Source: Triplophysa rosa (taxonomy: Eukaryota; Chordata; Actinopteri; Cypriniformes; Nemacheilidae). Taken from it: a DNA stretch of 64,000 nucleotides. A program made the translations under genes and the position numbers. The stretch spans positions 26,660,714 through 26,724,713 of the forward strand of contig NC_079896.1 in assembly GCF_024868665.1 (NCBI RefSeq), written 5' to 3'. Shown here piece by piece: positions 32,603 to 64,000 of the stretch (within the stretch, counting starts at the first letter, position 1; every line of letters starts with the position of its first letter). Under the pieces are notes generated by a model that did not search any database, was not told the origin of the DNA, and saw nothing but the letters and a program-made list of their open reading frames with translations.

Positions 32603-32800
32603 TTTGCAGATGTGTATTTGTCTGTATTATGAAGATACCGCGAACACAATATGCGCTCTCCACACCGTAGAGCAACACAGCTGCCGACGGGGACGCGCTT
32701 TCCTTTACCTACTTTATCAACGATTGGACGGTTTCACGTCACGTGACGCTCGTTCGCGAGAGCGCGCAAAGCTCCCCGCGAATTTATGTAGATGATGCAC
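31960..32800. promoter_or_regulatory. sumo3: CpG island spanning sumo3 intron 1, exon 1 and promoter
   Basis: A visibly CG-rich block in otherwise AT-rich DNA, with motifs such as GCGCGGCCGCTCCGG near 32240 and CACGTGACGCTCGTTCGCG near 32740. It covers the sumo3 start codon at 32602 and extends both ways. A CpG island at the start is expected for a ubiquitously expressed gene. CACGTGAC near 32740 resembles a USF/E-box site, 140 bases upstream of the start codon. No TATA box seen. Confidence 0.7.
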
Positions 32801-32809
32801 ACGGGCCTG

Positions 32810-33700
32810 TGTTTCTGGACAGGGCCATTTCCCTGTTATTGTGAATCCATTTCGGGACGGACTATTGTTATATTAAATATATACACTTCAAAAACTGTTT
32901 TAAAATAATTAACAGTATATTGGGAGGACGATATTTACACATCGTAAGTAATATTATTTATTAAATAAATAATCCACCCATTCAGTTCTGTTGGCGTGTT
33001 TGTGACAGATAGGAAAATAACGTTTTGTAGCCCTTATAAACATTTTTATTGCAGTTTAAATTTTTTAAGTGTAGTAGCATTTTTTTAATGGATTGATTAA
33101 CATTTGCATGACCACAGTTTTACATCAAAAATTCATGATTAAACTACGGTTCCTGTGGTAAAATCACGGTTAACTTTGGTAAGACCGTAATTCCACCTGG
33201 CAGCTGTTAACATAGATGTAATTCAACTACTGAAGTAAATAGTTGATAAAGAGTTGAAAAGAAATCAAATGTTGATACTATAGTAAGCGTCTTAAAGGAG
33301 TAGTTCACTTCAAAGTTTATACTACGAATTTTCACTTCTTTCACTGAAAGTGGCCGGTTTTATTGATGAAAGTGCACAGAAATAATAGTTAATAGTAGCT
33401 GTTTTCGACAAGCAACCCAGAGTACTTTATGTGTAACAGTGACTATGACCTCGCATTGATTTGAGATTAACAAAGTAGCTTTGACGTATTTTATTGAAAA
33501 CATGAAATCATGACAGGTCTTTAAAAAAGTAAATCAATAGGCAGTGAAAAAATGGTCGTAGAATGTAGAAATGAGTCATTTCAAACAAGCTAAAGAGTCG
33601 TCTTGTAATATAAAAATAGCCATGCTGCTGGTTTCTAAGAATCTCCTTTTAACTGGTATAAACCAGTAAACACACATTAGTATTTTTCTATAATGGGTGA
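32810..33700. other. sumo3-pttg1ip spacer
   Basis: AT-rich DNA between the sumo3 promoter and the pttg1ip 3' end. A partial GGAGTAGTTCACTTCAAAGT motif near 33297 is a remnant of the fold-back family seen at 18340-18622. No exon on either strand. TTTATT at 33703-33708 would be AATAAA on the pttg1ip strand, about 410 bases after its stop. Confidence 0.55.
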
Positions 33701-34113
33701 TTTTTATTCTGACTGCACGTGCTGTAATCGTGAGAAACGTGTGTACATGTCAAAGCCGTGCGGATGCTGAGCTCATTCGCTGCTAAAGAGACTGTGCGCT
33801 CTGTGTCAGCATTCTGAAGCTTTGTCAGTGTCGGACAAAAACACTTCATACAACATACATGTTCACTTAACATAAATAAATACAGGCAGTTTTGTTCATA
33901 CGTAACAAAGTAACCATTTTTCTAGAAACGAGGCCTACCCGAGAAAGTTCAATTTTTTCTGAGACATACAGAATAAAATAACTGAATAGGATATATCTGA
34001 AGATGAATTGTGATACTGTAGAAATCACAATGTGCAGAATCACATTCTTCCTGTTTGCATGGAGACTATAGACTGTAAAAGAATTGATCTATGAAACATT
34101 AAAACCAACACTT

Positions 34114-34160
34114 TTATGTGGGATTTTCAAATCTGGCGTAAGGGCTCGCTCGGCTGAGAC

Positions 34161-34194
<34 letters not shown>

Positions 34195-37100
34195 CAATTA
34201 ACACAACATCTGCAACAAAATAACTCCAATCAAAGAAATCTTCTCTTAAATATTCTTAAATAAAGACATATTCTCACAAACATGCTGTTTTCTAAAATAC
34301 TAATCAAACTCAAAGGGAACATATCTGCCGATGGGGTCAAAAAAACTTGTTTCCCTTTGATTCAAGTTCGTTTTTCTTATGCCACTGGAAGATATATTTT
34401 GATTGGTTTGATGGTATTTCAGAAAACAAGACACAAAATCCAAAAGATATTTGTAATGAAAGACCATTAATGTTTTATTCACACATCAACATCTTTTCTC
34501 ATCAGACCTGCTCACAGGACAAAAGCACTCATGAAGAGTTTGTTTATTAACACCATAACAGAAAACAGAATGCACAGATACACCCTGAACTGCGTCAACA
34601 AGAGGACAGACCGCATTATGACCGGCAGAGGGCGCACAGCCACATGCAAACGCCACACACAAGCTGCGTCTTAATTCGCTCACTTGTTTACTCATTTACT
34701 ATTCCCTATATAGCGAATGCTAAATAGTCCACTATACGGGGAAGAAGTGAATGAAAATGAGAAAAATATAACTAACTATTTCTCAATATAAACGCTTATA
34801 ATGCACCTGTGTGGCTTTATGGAATGTTTAATAAAATGGTTAAAAAAGTTAATTTTTACTTTATTTGTCACGTTTTTGTATTCGTTTTAATCAGACGGTT
34901 GATTCGCGCTGCATCATGGGAAATAATGAGTGAACGTGTGTACATCGGATGTACGCTCTAAATCAGAATGCATTGTGGGTAAAAAGTAGTGAACGAATGT
35001 AGGGAATGAGTTGTTCACTCAGAATTCGTACACTACAAAATGGCGGACACCTGATGTGGTGCACTATATAGGAGATAGGGGGAGAATTCAGACACAGCTG
35101 CAGTTTCAGTCACTCTAAAACCCCAGTGTTTTCTCTTCTGGTTTCAGCATTAATGCCCCGGACTCATTGGTTTGTGTACTGATGGCATAAAAACGTCTTT
35201 CATTTCTCTGACTCCAGATACACACACGAGTAACTCACCATATTTTTGCCGGATCTCATCATGTCTTGTCTTCAGCTCGGCGGTTCTGTGAGACAAAATG
35301 ACAAGGACATGAATTCCTACTGTAACCACACACGTGCACATTCACACACGCTTCTCTTGCTTGTATACACAGCTAGTTATACCAACCCACACAAAACGTT
35401 TTCCATTTATTATATTTTTTATGGCGCTTTTACAAATGAGGTTTTGCTGGGATTTGTCAGGTTTTGCTCACTTTAGGGAACAAGTTTGTCCCCAAGATGG
35501 TGGAATGATCTGCCTGTCTCTATAAGAACAGCGGAATCTTAAGCATGTTTAAGAATCGGTAAAAGACACATCTCTTTCGTCAACACCTGACACAATAACA
35601 CAGACTCCTATTTCTATCGCTTTCCCACTCTTTCTATCTTTGACTATACAAATGAAAGTATTGTCTACGTGTATGTACTTATACAGCTCTGAGTGTGCGC
35701 TGAGACCAGTTCTATAGCTCTTTTGCATTCTTGCCCTTTTGTTGAACGGATTGCTTCCATTGTTGTGCCTCATTTGTAAGTTGCTTTGGATAGAGGCCAA
35801 GTACGGTGTTCCATACTCAGAATTTGTGCCGGGTGCTTCACAACAAATAAAGCCTCATACGAATAAAGAACATGAATTTAAGACAGCATTCTTGTTGAAC
35901 TTGTTTAAGCATTATTGGAGGTGGTTGTAAGATCTCACCTCTCCCCTTGTTTTGTCTTTCTCTTGTCTGCCTTCCGGTTCATATTGTTTTCAAATCGAGC
36001 GGATCTATGATTAAATGAAAAATCATTATGGATGCAGTGTTGCGTTATTAAAGGTCATGTGACACATGGGTTTACACATCTTCAGTCTTACCCGATGTTC
36101 TCACACTTGCAGCAACAGAAGATGCAGATAAAAAAACCAACGATGAGGAGCGCTCCAGCCACCGACACCGTGATGATCAAGATCTGGAAGTTTACTGAAT
36201 TTCACAACAGAAAGAAAAGAAGAAAGTGCCTGTGTGTGATGCATTGCCTGCTCGTATAAACAAATGAACCTTGGATCAAGTGCTTGCATAATATGAACGA
36301 AAGAGATTGGAGAAAACATTTCTTACTTGTGCACAGACCCCAGCGAGCATCATTCAGCGGGCAGAGGGAATGGGGGGGCAGGATGGTTTTGGCTGGGTAT
36401 GTCAGACACCTCTTGGTTGGGATGCACCATAAACACTAAACACAGGTATGAAGAAAAAACACCGTTCGGTCCGTGTGTGTACACAGGAACACTGATGACG
36501 AGCGTAAAAATGACAACTGAATGGAAAATACGACACGTCAGTGACACAGATATGTGGACGTCACAAAAGCAAATGTCTCAGTGGAGCTGAAAACACATCA
36601 TGAGAACAAACACGTGAGAGACGGTTACAGAAACATCACCTGCAGAAAGTTCATTTGATACGTTTTAAACACATCATGCATGGGTTTAACATTTTACAAG
36701 TAAATCTTTAATCGTTCGAAACTCTCCTCCACAATGCTGAGATGCTGAGTGTTGTTAAAGTATGTGGTTGCTAAGCGGTTCAGAATGGTTGCTAGGGTGG
36801 TCAAAAGTAACCTTTTCTACTTTGGGTCAGGGATTTGTTTAAAGAGCAAAATAATACGCATGCTTTGTAGAATATACAAAATAAAAGAGTGATTTTAAAT
36901 CATCTGAATAAGGCAGAGAGATGTTTGGAGGGGCAGGTGACTGAGCTCCAGGAAACACTGTAATGACCTAAAAACATCCAGAACAGCCTGAACCTGTTCA
37001 ACAGGTGAGATGACTTACAATCTGATCAGTGTAAAAATATCCAACCCATCCAGCTACATTTCTTCCTCCTGACGCTCTGAATGTGAGCTGTTTATGTGTT

Positions 37101-38762
37101 TGTCAGATATCACGTACACATTTCAAACCTTGCTCTTTACAGACGGCCGTGTTTACCTGCATCTTACCGAGCATGCAAACAAAGTGCACATAAAACTAAC
37201 CCTCTCTCTCTCTCTCTCTCTCAGCAGGTGTTGTTCTGGCTTTTGTGGAAACTAGTAACTTGGTATATTAGCACCTATTGTATTATTGCTCCTGTAATGT
37301 ACAAACACAACACAAAGAGAAAGAGATTCATCCAAACTCACATTGACATTTGACAAGCATTCTTCACAGCTAGTGCCGTTTTTGCTCTCACAACCTAAAG
37401 AAATGAGAAGAGAGAGGGTAGACAACATTCCTGATTTCATCTCAAAGCGCTTTTTAGAAACACAAATCACATAACGTTTTCATTTATAATAGAATTATAT
37501 CGTTTACTCTTGTAATAATCACATCTGTGACGTTCAGCGCCTCACTTCATACGATAGTCAACATTTAGACCCAAAGCTCATTTTATTACTTGATTTAGAA
37601 CAGAGTAAAGTTCAGGTATAATTTAATATCTGATCAAATGTGTAATAATATCTAATATTATACGAATATAAATACTTTTAAGTGTTCTATTTCAATACTA
37701 CTTGGAACTAAACTGGCCCACTTTGTAGTTCATGAAAGTATCATTTTAAGTATACTTGAAGTGTACTTAAGTTTACAACTACATTTCCACTTGTACGGCA
37801 GCTTAACAGGTATACTGATAGTTAACTAGTTCAAAACTTGAAGCGCATTTTTTGTTTGTTTGTTTATGAAAGTACACTTTGAAGTATACGCAGTACTACA
37901 AACGTAGTTTTTATATTTAATAGCTATTTAATAGAATACTTTATTATAAGTATACCTCTATTAAAGGACTGAGGACAAGTGTAGGCTACATATACTTAGA
38001 CATATTTGTCAGTGTGTCATTTAGTGTATTGTAATAAAGTGTCATTTCTATGCCTTATTGTAAATATATTTAACAAAAGTGTACTTTGATATCTTCCCTC
38101 AAGAAGTACACTAATAGCACACTTGTATTTTGTAAGAGGGCCCTTTGAGACATCGGTTGCCCTGACCATCTCCAGCTATGAAACCTCAGAAAAGCATCAT
38201 GGGAAATCACAGGAAGACTGTTATTTACACATATTACGTAACGTATTAGACTCCCATGGGAATTAATGTTTCTTATACCATGGTCTTTTTGAATACTTGA
38301 TTCTGATTGGCTGGAAGGTGTGCATTAAAACCCTTTAACGCACAGGTAGCTCCAGTAAGTTTGATTGCATTTGAAATTGAACTGACAAAATCACTGTAAT
38401 TTTCACCTGTTTGCGCTAAAATTTCACTGTAAACGTCAATAAAAGATTTAACTTGGCAAATGACTATGGTATGACACACCCTGACAACAATCACAATATA
38501 AATAGTAAAGAACAATATCAACATATATACTAAAAGAGCTTAAAATTATTAAATGGTGAATTGTTTATGGCTTTTCCTTCAAATAATACAAATGTAGATT
38601 GTAACAGAAGTATCTGTTTGTCTTACTTGGAGGTGGTGTCGTAGTCTGTGTCGTTGTCTGGGTTGTAGTTTGTGTTGTGACGTTAGTCCGTTGTGTTGTC
38701 GTACTCTGTGCCAGAGTTGCGCTCAAAGCAAAGAGAAGCAGAACCACAGGAATAAAACCCAT
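34114..38762 (-). CDS. pttg1ip: PTTG1IP (PTTG1-binding factor), complete, 7 exons
   Basis: Exons in order: 38627-38762, 37342-37394, 36327-36435, 36092-36194, 35939-36004, 35239-35285, 34114-34160; 561 nt, 186 residues (human 180). Residues 1-18 form a signal peptide ending SATLA. Residues 19-45 are a Thr/Gln/Pro stretch. Residues 46-99 form a PSI-like Cys domain (SCESKNGTSCEECLSNV, then CLWCIPTKRCLTYP and CPLNDARWGLC). A membrane helix lies at about 103-126, ending ICIFCCCKC, followed by a basic cytosolic tail with RKADKRKTK (nuclear-targeting-like), KTRHDEIRQKYG and the terminal SPYARFEN. The human protein binds securin, moves between membrane and nucleus, and YARF lies in its tyrosine-based sorting signal. 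The match to the family runs end to end; a frameshift is excluded because all seven phases join. Confidence 0.93.
34161..34193 (-). repeat. pttg1ip: (GA)n tract forming the acceptor of pttg1ip exon 7
   Basis: On the gene strand this is a (CT)n run ending in the AG that precedes exon 7. The microsatellite is therefore the polypyrimidine tract of the last intron. Confidence 0.9.
34655..35105. mobile_element. Fold-back element in pttg1ip intron 6
   Basis: The left end AGCTGCGTCTTAATTCGCTC and the right end GGAGAATTCAGACACAGCT are inverted matches. Inner segments also pair, e.g. TACTATTCCCTATATAG against the CACTATATAGGAGATAGG side. About 450 bp, no open frame, non-autonomous. Confidence 0.65.
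37620..38140. repeat. AAGTATACTT-rich interspersed repeat, pttg1ip intron 1
   Basis: Dense in short palindromic motifs such as AAGTATACTTGAAGTGTACT and their complements (AAGTACACTTTGAAGTATAC). This pattern suggests a fold-back element of about 500 bp. No coding capacity. Confidence 0.55.
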
Positions 38763-39620
38763 CTTCTCTTCTTTAAAATCAACAAAACTATCAAGCAGGA
38801 TAAACTCTTCTATTTCCCGAAAGCAAAGAGTTTGCTGTTGTAAGGCCCGTGCAGCTGAAACTGAACGCTGGGAAAACAGGTTTTCTCTAGTTTCTCTTCG
38901 GAGAGTGAACAGGATTTGGGGCTCTTACCTGGCGAAGGCGTGGCTTATGAATATTAATGACGCAATGCTGACGTTAGGTTGCAGACGTCCAATTACGAAA
39001 GTCCAGTGACTCATTATTTTAAGCGCCATTGGCAACATAGCGCGATTTCGCAAACTGGACAGAGTAGACTGGATAGATTAAGATCTTTTTAACTATAACT
39101 ACAGGACGTCTGTAAAGAATTATATAACAACGATACTTTGATATAAAAATGTATTTATGCATGTGTTACGTTTATTATATATTACAAAGTTAACAGTCCA
39201 GTAGGAGCATTACAGTAAAATGACGAAACAACAGAACACGATGGCGTCCCAAAACGACTATACATATTGATAAATAAAAGAGGGAAATGGCGCCCCCTGG
39301 TGTTTAAAACATGCATTACATGTAAATGAAAACGATTCAATGATGTTTACTTATCATATATCTTATAATATTAATCTCAAAGACCATTAGACAAAATAAA
39401 CCACATCCTAAGTTACAACAATTTATTAAAGCGTTTTGTAAAGCCAGTTACAAAAGAAAGCATTTTGCTCTCTCAGTATGTTTTAACAACTATTAACTAT
39501 TATTATTTTTGTGTATAATTTATTGTATAATAACAATGGTAATGAGAACATTATTTCAGGCCTTGTACTGGCTGCCCGCAGCTGAGCAAGGACCCCAGTG
39601 TGAATGTGTCTGAGAGATCC
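38763..39620. other. pttg1ip upstream region
   Basis: The first 250 bases must hold the pttg1ip 5' UTR and promoter on the minus strand. The sequence is moderately CG-containing near 38860-39060 but does not form a strong CpG island. Beyond about 39060 it is AT-rich with no exon on either strand. Confidence 0.5.
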
Positions 39621-39629
39621 AACTGTGCT

Positions 39630-39631
39630 AT

Positions 39632-39668
<37 letters not shown>

Positions 39669-39737
39669 ACTGATCCCTGTGTGTGTGTGTGTGTGTGTTA
39701 TACTGATCCCTGTGTGCGTGTGTGTGTTATACTGATC

Positions 39738-39771
<34 letters not shown>

Positions 39772-39838
39772 ACTGATCCCTATGTGTGCGTGTGTGTGTG
39801 TTATACTGATCCCTGTGTGTGTGTGTGTTATACTGATC

Positions 39839-39872
<34 letters not shown>

Positions 39873-40100
39873 ACTGATCCCTGTGTGTGCGTGTGTGTGT
39901 GTTATACTGATCCCTGTGTGTGTGTGTGTTATACTGATCCCTGTGTGTGTGTGTGTGTGCGTGTGTGTGTGTGTGTTATACTGATCTGAATGTGTGTGCG
40001 TGTTATACTGATCTGTGTGTGTGTGTGTTATACTGATCTGTGTGTGTGTGTGTGTGTGTGTTATACTGATCCCTGTGTGCGTGTGTGTGTTATACTGATC

Positions 40101-40134
<34 letters not shown>

Positions 40135-40335
40135 ACTGATCCCTATGTGTGCGTGTGTGTGTGTTATACTGATCCCTGTGTGTGTGTGTGTTATACTGAT
40201 CCCTGTGTGTGTGTGTGTGTGCGTGTGTGTGTGTGTGTTATACTGATCTGAATGTGTGTGCGTGTTATACTGATCTGTGTGTGTGTGTGTTATACTGATC
40301 TGTGTGTGTGTGTGTGTCTGTGTGTGTGTGCGTTA
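39630..40335 (+). repeat. Compound TG minisatellite with TTATACTGATCCC units
   Basis: About 18 units, each a variable (TG)n run followed by the 13-base core TTATACTGATCCC or a variant ending CTGATCTG. A larger block is itself duplicated: the rare CCCTATGTGTGCG variant occurs at 39778 and again at 40141, a period of 363 bases, with the same unit order around both. It lies in the spacer between the pttg1ip promoter and the 3' end of the myosin gene. Confidence 0.9.
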
Positions 40336-42127
40336 GCGTGTGTATATGAGGCAGAGTGAAACTGCGCTGTAGCACCTGATTCTTTTCGGCTGCTCTGTTC
40401 TCAATTGAAAATTAATTTGTCTGAAGAGACAGACAACTGTGATGGAAGGGGACACACCACCTGCTTCTAACACACACACACATCCTCATCATCACAATAA
40501 ATGTCCTCTTGCCCATGACAGGTATCACAATGCCCTCTTCTGCAAATATCATCTATAACACTATCGTATCATATAACACTATATCATGTCAGAAAAACAC
40601 AGCAAACCTTCAATGACCCCTGTCCAGATATATATTTCATAAATATAATCATAACTCAGAAACACCCATACACAGACGCTTCATTGCATAAACATTTTCA
40701 TCATCTTTTCTCTTCTTTGTGTCAATCCATCATTAAATCAAAACACACGTTCACAAAAGAGCTTGCAGTACACGGACAAATATCATGTGCATATCAAACA
40801 GCAAAATTACACAAGTACTGTTGCAGGATTATACTCATACACCAAAAAAATAAAGAAAAAGATGATGTTTTTCTCTGTTACGTCTCTCTCCGGCTGTATG
40901 ACCACATGACAACTGCCTGGAACTGGTCAGAATACCAAAGAATTCAGCCGTGATAAGACACGAGGTTGGTTTGGCCTCGCAGTAGATGATAAAATGCCAG
41001 ACAGCAAAATAATGTTCAACGTCCACGTGACATGGTCTCAAATGTTTTACGGTAATGTTTATCGGGTCACTTTGGATATTTGGTACGGGCCGGTCGATTC
41101 ATGAGAACAGAAATGCATCATGAGATCAGTTGAATTGAAGGTTTATAGATCATTTATATTGTAATGTATGACATCTATGCGTTTAAAATGGTCTTTCTGA
41201 TCCCTGGAAATGAAGCAAAAATGCTCAGTTTGTCACATATTTCTGTCCAATCAAAGGATAATAAATAATGACAATGTCCCTCCCCCAACACCACCAGTAA
41301 CCAATGAGCAAGAAGCATAGTTTGTGGCGGCTATGGTTGAACTAATATAACCTCAGTTTAACCCAAACATCTCCAACTAACAGAACTGCCATCTGTCACA
41401 TGACAACAGTGTAGTGTCGTACAATCCATCCGTGTAGTGAAACGATACAAAGACATGCTTACCAAATCTTGAGTTGAATACTTATCTGTTGGCGGCTGGC
41501 ATTGGGCAGACAGTCAAGACCTGCTTTATATAAAACACCACCATTACTCCGTCTGTATAGTAGAGCACGGATGAACATCACATCACTCATTCAGGCGGCT
41601 GTGCATCGGTACAGAATAAAAGTCTTGGGTCGCTGGAGGAAAATTTACACGCAAACTCTGAGTCTTCATATCAAATGTACCACGTCAGCACGTTCATGTA
41701 TAGCCGCCGCTGTTTAATAAAACAAAAACGGTTTGTTGTGCTTTTGATGATGAGTGAAAGGTCTCAAATATGAGCTGATGTGCACAGATCAGATGAAGCG
41801 ACGCTCCAGAAACACAGCCCTCAGCGGTCACGGCTTTATAAAACAACTCCGCGTGTGAATTCCACAAATCACACACACAAACACAATATCCAGACCTGCC
41901 GTGTGAGTGTTAGGAAACAAGAAATGGAAAGAAACTAACGGGGTTTGCTGATGAGTCAGTGCTGGCGGAGAACAGATAAGACTTGTGTCGTTGTGCTTTG
42001 TCAAAGTAAAACTGGTCACGATGGATCATCAGTAAGCTGGAGCGGCTGTTGTGTTAGTCGATCCACGCTCGGCCGTTTCTCCGCTGTGATGACGTCACGG
42101 TCCTTCAGCTCTCTGATTGGTTTTCCA
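40336..42127. other. Spacer and 3' UTR of the myosin gene
   Basis: No coding exon on either strand. The part adjoining 42127 must be the 3' UTR of the minus-strand myosin. An ATTAAA on that strand near 41714 is a possible poly(A) signal, about 410 bases after the stop, but no canonical AATAAA stands out. Confidence 0.5.
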
Positions 42128-62169
<20,042 letters not shown>

Positions 62170-64000
62170 CTGACAGAGAGAGAGAATAAAGGAAATATAA
62201 TCATCACTGTGTGTCACAGGAGGATTGTGGGTAATGTGTGTTCTGATCTGGGACAACACAAATCCATCCATCCTGTGATAGCAGATACTGCTGTTATTAA
62301 TGTGTATACAGTTGACTGAGCCTCATTTTTATATATTAGAGAGAATAACTAACAGTAATGTGATTTACACAGAAACAACACAATGATGAGATTAACTTCA
62401 GACTTTACTGGAGGCCTGCCCTGGAGAGATGACACGTCTCCTTGTTCTGTCATATTATACATTCTCCAGATATGTAATTTTCTTAATATAAATTTTCTTA
62501 ATTTTAAGCTTATTTTTATTTAAGTATAGCATTTTTTATCATAAAACTGTGCATTTAACTACACGTGGTACTGTGTATGGTTGTGTATGTGACCAACAAC
62601 CTCAAACTTTATTTTCAAAATCTGATGAACAGGAGAGACAGAAATTATTTTAAAAAATAATTTTGTGGTTAAAAAAATAAAATGAATAAATAAAAGAACA
62701 ATAAATACATGTACACTGGAAAATATATATATACAAAACTATATGTATATTAGAAAACAGAATGAACAATTGAATTAATTACGAAATTATGTTTTTTTAT
62801 TCATTCTAAAGGGATGTTGGTTATGTGATCTAGAGAGGAAATTCATTGTCATTCAGGAAAGCTGTGTGTGTCAGATAAACAATGCTATCAGACCCTGACA
62901 GTGCAATGCATCCTGGGAAAGGTATACAACTGTATCCATGTACAAAAATGAAATTGGACTGCCCACTTCACATTCACTCCATTGAGCAAAGCATGAGACA
63001 CGTGCTATAAGATTCACAATCCTGCTGACAAATCAAACCTTGTGTTCTCTGAATTTCTTATTTAAATGAAAAGACATTTGATACAAGAACTATTTACAAG
63101 ATATCAGCAGGGCAATAACCAGCGTATCATTGAGGGAGATGTGTAATGTTCACAACATTAGAGCTATCCATCACATGCTTTCTTGTTAAACCTGCCATTT
63201 CATTACGTACAAGCATTATCTGATCTGAGAGAGACAGATAAATTACATTATGGGTTTAAATGCGCAGGAGCTTTGTCAAAAGAAACCCCCCAAACTGTAA
63301 TATAATATTTACCCATTCATTTTTTTGTGTAACACATATGACCAATGGGCTTCAGGTGAGATAACTGTAATCAGATATTTAATAACTTTATATTATAACC
63401 TATTATATAACAATATAATAGGTTATATTGAAATATGCAGCATGAGTCATGTGGAGTGGATTTATAAGGGTTTTGTGACTTCCTGAAGCTTGAGAGGAGG
63501 ATTTAAAGAGAAATAATATCTATATAAAAAACAATAGGCCAACAGAGCTCTACTGTATATACTGTAGCAGGAACATCGGTTCTTTCTTTCAGTAAACTCT
63601 GAATTAGGAAACCCAGTTTAGGTTTGGGATGTTTTTCTTGAAGGGTGGAAACGCTTTAATCAAACGGTGTTTCCTCTTCATCACTGACCGACATGTTTCG
63701 ACTCAATTTCACTCGTTTAACTAAAGCAGGAAACCCCAGTTCCTCTGGAAAACAACGCAGAACACTCGAATGTGATATCATGACCTACATTACACATCAA
63801 CACACGTCAAGAGAATCACTGCTGATCCAATAAAAGCCTGTCATCGCTGGGCGACGTCCTCGATCACATTAAATCATTCAATATCTGAACATCCATACCC
63901 AGATTTAGTTGTGTTTGGCCTTTTAGTTTTCTTTCTTACTGGCATACAGAGAAGAGGAAATGATGAAGGGAGGGACAGGATCAGGATATTACACCAGCCA
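62170..64000. other. myo10 intron continuing beyond the window
   Basis: The acceptor CTGTCAG precedes exon 61982-62169, so 62170 onward is intron. I looked on the minus strand for the preceding motor exon (expected to end near a YNL..R.K..IY sequence) and for the start exon and found neither. The DNA is AT-rich and unique apart from short simple stretches. Confidence 0.75.

Noticed and set aside
39745..39984. Cys-Val repeat open frame
   Set aside because: Translation of the TG minisatellite; no protein features and no splice context.

Overview
This window is vertebrate nuclear DNA, almost certainly from a cyprinid or close ostariophysan fish. It holds large intron-rich genes with GT-AG introns, vertebrate-only families, many long (GA)n and (CA)n microsatellites, and small fold-back DNA transposons of the kind that crowd cyprinid genomes. 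Four protein genes can be read exon by exon, and all four reading frames are intact. No bacterial, viral, CRISPR or rRNA signal was found.

Layout: 1-8661 is repeat-filled intergenic DNA. 8662-28860 (+) is a complete 31-exon ABCC6 (MRP6)-type ABC transporter of 1510 residues. It converges on a complete 4-exon SUMO3-type modifier gene at 30881-32602 (-), 94 residues, with a CpG island over its promoter, first exon and first intron. 34114-38762 (-) is a complete 7-exon PTTG1IP (PTTG-binding factor) gene of 186 residues. 42128-62169 (-) is a myosin-X-type unconventional myosin. Thirty-seven exons and 1945 residues are visible, and only the first coding exons (start codon and N-terminal motor) lie beyond the right edge.

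The genes do not form a pathway. ABCC6 is a membrane efflux pump, SUMO3 a protein modifier, PTTG1IP a small membrane adaptor, and MYO10 a filopodial motor. SUMO3 and PTTG1IP are also neighbours in human (21q22.3), so that pair is old synteny. ABCC6 (human 16p13.11) and MYO10 (human 5p15.1) flanking it is a fish arrangement.

The non-coding part is the more unusual one. A fold-back element in a myosin intron has one 21-bp unit amplified to about 51 near-identical copies (58873-59951). A (GA)n tract of about 276 bp forms the polypyrimidine tract of a myosin splice acceptor. A TG minisatellite of about 700 bp between pttg1ip and myo10 has a 363-bp higher-order period. Two hAT-type elements have readable 8-bp target duplications, and one small element is nested inside another. 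In the proteins, the points of interest are an 11-proline run and a shortened charged neck in the myosin, a 14-nt microexon in its motor, and a Thr/Gln repeat in the PTTG1IP ectodomain. I did not find a novel biological system; the findings are specific observations with stated tests.
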